A stretch of DNA of 8,793 nt from Acholeplasmataceae bacterium. GTDB taxonomy: Bacteria; Bacillota_I; Bacilli_A; Acholeplasmatales; Acholeplasmataceae. Each line of letters begins with the position of its first letter. Position 1 is the stretch's first letter. Below the pieces are notes generated by a model. That model was not told the origin of the DNA, did not search any database, and worked only from the letters and a program-made list of their open reading frames with translations. The DNA is taken from contig JAUSOA010000117.1 of assembly GCA_030656435.1 (NCBI GenBank), positions 1 through 8,793 on the forward strand, in the 5' to 3' direction. Shown in pieces: positions 5,791 through 8,793 of this stretch. The translations under genes were made by a program, and so were the position numbers.

Positions 5791-7048
5791 GCGTAATCCG
5801 CTCTTTTCTCTTTAAATACTCAGGTTCTAATGAAATTCTAGTTCCACCAAGCAAACCACTAATTCCATCGAGTTTATTATTCTTACAATCCTCGCAGTCG
5901 CATGATGATACATAATGATCTGGTTCACTATAGGTTGTAAATACGCCTTCAAAGTTGCGAAGAACGACCTTACCTGGAGCTTGAGAGATTAAGTAATTGG
6001 GCATGACTGGAATTTTACCGCCTCCATTTGGTCCATCGACAACAAATGTAGGTACTGCAAATCCACTAATATGTCCTCTAAGTCCTTCAATAATTTCGAT
6101 TCCTTTAGAAACGGTTGTTCTAAAGTGCTCAATACCGTAGGATAAATCACATTGATAGATATAATAAGGACGAACGCGAATTGCAATTAATCCCTTTACT
6201 AATTTTCTCATGATATGTACGCAGTCGTTGACTCCTCTAAGCAATACACTTTGATTACCTACAGGAATACCAGCATCTGCTAATAAATCAATAGCATGCT
6301 TGCTTTCTGGAGTGATTTCATCAGCATGATTAAAATGGGTGTTTACCCAAATTGGATGATATTTTTTCAGCATATTGACTAGTTTTTTAGTAATTCTTTG
6401 TGGCATTACCACTGGTGTACGTGTGCCAAATCGAATGACTTGAACATGATCAATTTCTCTAAGTTTCTTTAAAATATACTCAATTCTTTCATCGCTTGCC
6501 ATAAAGGCATCTCCACCTGATAAAAGAACATCGTTGACTTCTTTATGGTTTCTAATGTATTCAATTGCCTGATCGATTTGTTCGATTTTTAACTCTGCAT
6601 CCTTTTGCCCTGCAAATCTTCTTCTTGTACAATGTCTACAATAGGTAGAACACATATCAGTAATTAGAAAAAGAACACGGTCTGGATATCTGTGTGTCAA
6701 TCCAGGGACTGGTGAATCATGGTCCTCATGTAGTGGATCATATAAATCATTTTTCCCAGTAATCAATTCACTTCCAAAGGGAATCGCTTGCTGACGAATT
6801 GGACATTTCGGATTATCTGGATCAATTAATGAAAGATAATAAGGTGTAATCGCCATTCTTAAATGTCCAAGAACCTTTAAAATGGTTTCTTCTTCATCTT
6901 TGGTTAAATTGATATATTTTTTGAGTTGTTCAGCATTCTTGATTCGATTTGAAGTCTGCCACTTCCAATCGTTCCAGTCTTCTTCAGATACATCCTTGAA
7001 ATAACGATTCTTTCTTGCTATATACTTCTCATTCAACTCTAATCTCAC
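5774..7048 (-). CDS. kamA: Lysine 2,3-aminomutase
   Basis: A 424-residue radical-SAM, PLP-dependent enzyme that converts L-alpha-lysine to L-beta-lysine, the first step of lysine fermentation. The cluster motif CSTYCRHC gives Cys133, Cys137 and Cys140 for the [4Fe-4S] centre. Against the Clostridium subterminale SB4 enzyme every functional residue I remember is present at a constant +8 offset: PLP lysine Lys345 (GGGK), substrate-binding Asp301 and Asp338, and zinc ligands Cys276, Cys383, Cys385 and Cys388. Retention of both aspartates and the C-terminal zinc region supports true lysine 2,3-aminomutase over the short EpmB homologue. The start is GTG (7046-7048) with a strong GGGAGG at 7056-7061, whose upstream bases form part of the kdd stop codon. 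The 3' end overlaps kamB by 17 bp. Confidence 0.97.
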   Translation of the reverse strand: MRLELNEKYIARKNRYFKDVSEEDWNDWKWQTSNRIKNAEQLKKYINLTKDEEETILKVLGHLRMAITPYYLSLIDPDNPKCPIRQQAIPFGSELITGKNDLYDPLHEDHDSPVPGLTHRYPDRVLFLITDMCSTYCRHCTRRRFAGQKDAELKIEQIDQAIEYIRNHKEVNDVLLSGGDAFMASDERIEYILKKLREIDHVQVIRFGTRTPVVMPQRITKKLVNMLKKYHPIWVNTHFNHADEITPESKHAIDLLADAGIPVGNQSVLLRGVNDCVHIMRKLVKGLIAIRVRPYYIYQCDLSYGIEHFRTTVSKGIEIIEGLRGHISGFAVPTFVVDGPNGGGKIPVMPNYLISQAPGKVVLRNFEGVFTTYSEPDHYVSSCDCEDCKNNKLDGISGLLGGTRISLEPEYLKRKERITREKNY

Positions 7049-7055
7049 GTTTATT

Positions 7056-7061
7056 CCTCCC
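7056..7061 (-). promoter_or_regulatory. Shine-Dalgarno of kamA, overlapping the kdd stop codon
   Basis: The minus strand reads GGGAGG seven bases before the GTG start of kamA, and its first G is the last base of the kdd TAG. It supports the GTG as the true start and places kamA translation directly after kdd termination. Confidence 0.65.
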
Positions 7062-8092
7062 TATGCGTAACGCTTCATAAATAAATCGTACAGTTTTTGG
7101 CTTTCTCTTAAAATGCTTAATGTTATTTCTGCGTGCCCTTTTGTATATCCGTTTCCAATCATCATATCTAGGTCCTTGCCTACACCTTCAGCACCGAGGG
7201 CTGCTTTAGTAAATGAGGTAGCCATACTAAAGAAATAAACGATTCCATGATCCTTAGTTGATAGAATTGCAGTCATTTCGGTATTTTGAACATTGACAAC
7301 GTTAATGGTCACATCTGCCAACTGACCACTAGTAACAAGAGATACCTTCTCATAGACATCAAGGCTATTTAGTGCATTTTCTAAAATGATTTCATCACAT
7401 AATCCAAGTGATTCTAACAACTCTTTTTGAGAAGTTTCATTCACTAGGCCAATCACTTTACCAGATGCTCCAACATTTTTCTTTGCCTGATAGGCACACA
7501 GCACTCCACTTTTTCCAGCTGCACCAATAATAAGAACAGTTTGTCCTTCCTTAGCTAGTTTTTTAACCTGCGCTGGTGCACCTGCAACATCAAGTGCTGC
7601 TAGAACAAGTTTTTCACTCAAATCATCTGGAATAACAGCGTAAATACCAGAATCAAACAAAATTGCTTTTCCTTTAATCTTGACCTGCTCATTGGTAATA
7701 TTGATGGATAAGATCTCTTCAATATGTAGTGGTGTTAAGGATAATGAGACAAGAGTCGCTATTTTCATTCCCACTTTTAAGGATTGATCATGAAACTCTT
7801 TACCTATAGATTCAATAGAACCGATTAGCATTCCCCCACTTTTAGTGACTGGATTTTGCATTTTACCCTTCGATTTCACGATATCTAGAATCATGCTTTT
7901 CATCACTTCAATATCTGAATTGCATGCTTCCTTGATTTGGTGAAATGAGGCTGAGTCAATATTTAGGATATCAACTTCGATTAAAAGTTCATTATCGAGG
8001 CAAACTGGATTTGAATCAATAATGTTTGCTGCTTGTGGTAGGACACCGATAGGTTCAATTACGCGGTGAATTCCATATCTAGATAGTTTCAT
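7061..8092 (-). CDS. kdd: L-erythro-3,5-diaminohexanoate dehydrogenase
   Basis: A 343-residue NAD(P)-dependent enzyme that oxidatively deaminates 3,5-diaminohexanoate, the KamDE product, to (S)-5-amino-3-oxohexanoate and ammonia. It has a zinc-less, MDR-like layout: an N-terminal region of about 170 residues, then a Rossmann domain starting with VLIIGAAGKSG (186-196, GxxGxxG). The segment YFFSMATSFTKAALGAEG (286-303), which follows the last core strands, is characteristic of this family as I know it. Context is decisive: the gene sits between kce and kamA, its pathway neighbours. The ATG at 8090-8092 is preceded by an AAGGAAGAG-type SD and overlaps the last 14 bases of kce. Weak similarity to quinone-oxidoreductase-like proteins could mislead a homology-only annotation. 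Confidence 0.93.
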   Translation of the reverse strand: MKLSRYGIHRVIEPIGVLPQAANIIDSNPVCLDNELLIEVDILNIDSASFHQIKEACNSDIEVMKSMILDIVKSKGKMQNPVTKSGGMLIGSIESIGKEFHDQSLKVGMKIATLVSLSLTPLHIEEILSINITNEQVKIKGKAILFDSGIYAVIPDDLSEKLVLAALDVAGAPAQVKKLAKEGQTVLIIGAAGKSGVLCAYQAKKNVGASGKVIGLVNETSQKELLESLGLCDEIILENALNSLDVYEKVSLVTSGQLADVTINVVNVQNTEMTAILSTKDHGIVYFFSMATSFTKAALGAEGVGKDLDMMIGNGYTKGHAEITLSILRESQKLYDLFMKRYA

Positions 8093-8793
8093 AATCTCTT
8101 CCTTTCATACCCAAAATAGCTCTAGCTTCATCTGGTGAAGCTATTTCTCTATTGTGTTTTTTCGCTATTAAAACGACCTTTTCTACAAGTTCTTTATTTC
8201 CTTTAGCGAGAACTCCTTTTTCAAGATATATATTATCTTCTAATCCAACTCGAACATGACCACCATTTTGAATCGATAGTTCTGCTAATGAAAACTCATA
8301 CTTTCCAATGCCTGCAACACTGTAGGTTGCACCAAGTGGAATACTTTCCTTCATGAAGTAGAAATCTCTTTCTTCACCGGTCATTCCTCCATTAACTCCT
8401 AAGACAAAACTAAAATGTAATGGGGCGTGAATAAAGCCTTTCTTATAAAGTCTTAAAACAGAATCAATATGTCCTTTTTCGAAGCACTCTAGTTCTGGAA
8501 ATATATGATTATCAAACATACGCTTTGCGAAATACTTAATGTCATTTTCAGTGTTGACAAATATTTGATCTCCACCGAAATTCAAGGTTCCACAATCTAG
8601 GGTTGCCATCTCGATATTAAGTTCTGTTGGTTTCAGTCTAGTTGATCTAGACATACCAACTGCACCACCTGTAGATGGTTGAATAATTACATCAGGACAT
8701 TTTTTTAATATTTTTTTGATAACGGATTTGTATCTCGTTTTACTTTGCGTTGGTGTTCCATCATCACGCCTTACATGAAGATGAATAATGGAT
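8079..8793 (-). CDS. kce: 3-keto-5-aminohexanoate cleavage enzyme, partial (N-terminus beyond right edge)
   Basis: A beta-keto acid cleavage enzyme (BKACE, DUF849) that condenses (S)-5-amino-3-oxohexanoate with acetyl-CoA to give 3-aminobutyryl-CoA and acetoacetate. The frame stays open to the right edge, and the visible part has 237 residues of an expected 275 or so. About 40 N-terminal residues are missing. The metal site is complete: HLH at visible residues 4-6 (corresponding to His46/His48 of the characterised Kce) and Glu185 in RVGLED (corresponding to Glu230, with Arg226 and Asp231 beside it). QPSTGGAVG at 38-46 and the DCGTLNFGGD stretch are family hallmarks. The Met at 8652-8654 is internal, because conserved BKACE sequence and both histidine ligands lie upstream of it. 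The stop overlaps kdd by 14 bp. The product is the acetyl-CoA-dependent step linking the pathway to butyrate formation. Confidence 0.94.
   Translation of the reverse strand, partial: SIIHLHVRRDDGTPTQSKTRYKSVIKKILKKCPDVIIQPSTGGAVGMSRSTRLKPTELNIEMATLDCGTLNFGGDQIFVNTENDIKYFAKRMFDNHIFPELECFEKGHIDSVLRLYKKGFIHAPLHFSFVLGVNGGMTGEERDFYFMKESIPLGATYSVAGIGKYEFSLAELSIQNGGHVRVGLEDNIYLEKGVLAKGNKELVEKVVLIAKKHNREIASPDEARAILGMKGRDYETI

Noticed and set aside
5989..6186. A minus-strand 65-codon frame inside kamA.
   Set aside because: It is an alternate frame of the conserved PLP/zinc region of kamA.
8079..8654. A short 191-residue kce starting at the Met at 8652-8654.
   Set aside because: The frame continues open to the right edge and encodes conserved BKACE sequence, including the HLH metal ligands. 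The Met is internal and the gene is cut by the window edge.

Overview
The window is AT-rich, and every supportable gene lies on the minus strand, so transcription runs from high to low coordinates. It carries parts of two coenzyme-B12/PLP-dependent amino-acid fermentation pathways joined end to end. The lysine part runs kce (partial, cut by the right edge) - kdd - kamA - kamB - kamD - kamE. A PduO-type cobalamin adenosyltransferase gene follows, and then the ornithine part: ord - ortA - ortB (partial, cut by the left edge). The low GC content, strong AAGGAGG-type ribosome binding sites, extended -10 promoters and a textbook CcpA/cre site point to an anaerobic, amino-acid-fermenting Bacillota (clostridial or erysipelotrichial type). 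TGA is used as a stop, so this is not a Mycoplasma-type genetic code. The species cannot be named from the sequence.

Right part (8793 to 2493): the lysine genes are packed tightly. kce and kdd overlap by 14 bp, kdd and kamA are 12 bp apart, kamA and kamB overlap by 17 bp, kamB and kamD are 3 bp apart, and kamD and kamE overlap by about 11 bp. This looks like one operon. KamA converts L-lysine to L-beta-lysine. KamD/KamE move the terminal amino group to give 3,5-diaminohexanoate. Kdd oxidises this to 3-keto-5-aminohexanoate, and Kce cleaves that with acetyl-CoA. KamB is a P-loop protein thought to help maintain the aminomutase. The MutS-like partner KamC, expected between kamB and kamD, is absent here.

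Middle (2492 to 861): a 75-bp gap holds a consensus extended -10 promoter. It is followed by the adenosyltransferase gene, which supplies adenosylcobalamin, and by ord 12 bp further on. A strong intrinsic terminator follows ord immediately.

Left part (822 to 1): a 148-bp intergenic region holds the ord terminator, then an independent promoter for ortA-ortB. A near-perfect cre site overlaps the predicted transcription start. OrtA/OrtB form the thiolase that splits 2-amino-4-ketopentanoate, the product of Ord, into D-alanine and acetyl-CoA. ortA and ortB overlap by 4 bp. Ornithine 4,5-aminomutase (OraS/OraE), ornithine racemase, the lysine-pathway ammonia lyase and the CoA-transferase genes are not in the window and would be expected in the flanks. 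The enzymes belong to described families. The less ordinary points are the locus architecture, the missing kamC, the divergent adenosyltransferase and the predicted catabolite control of ortAB.
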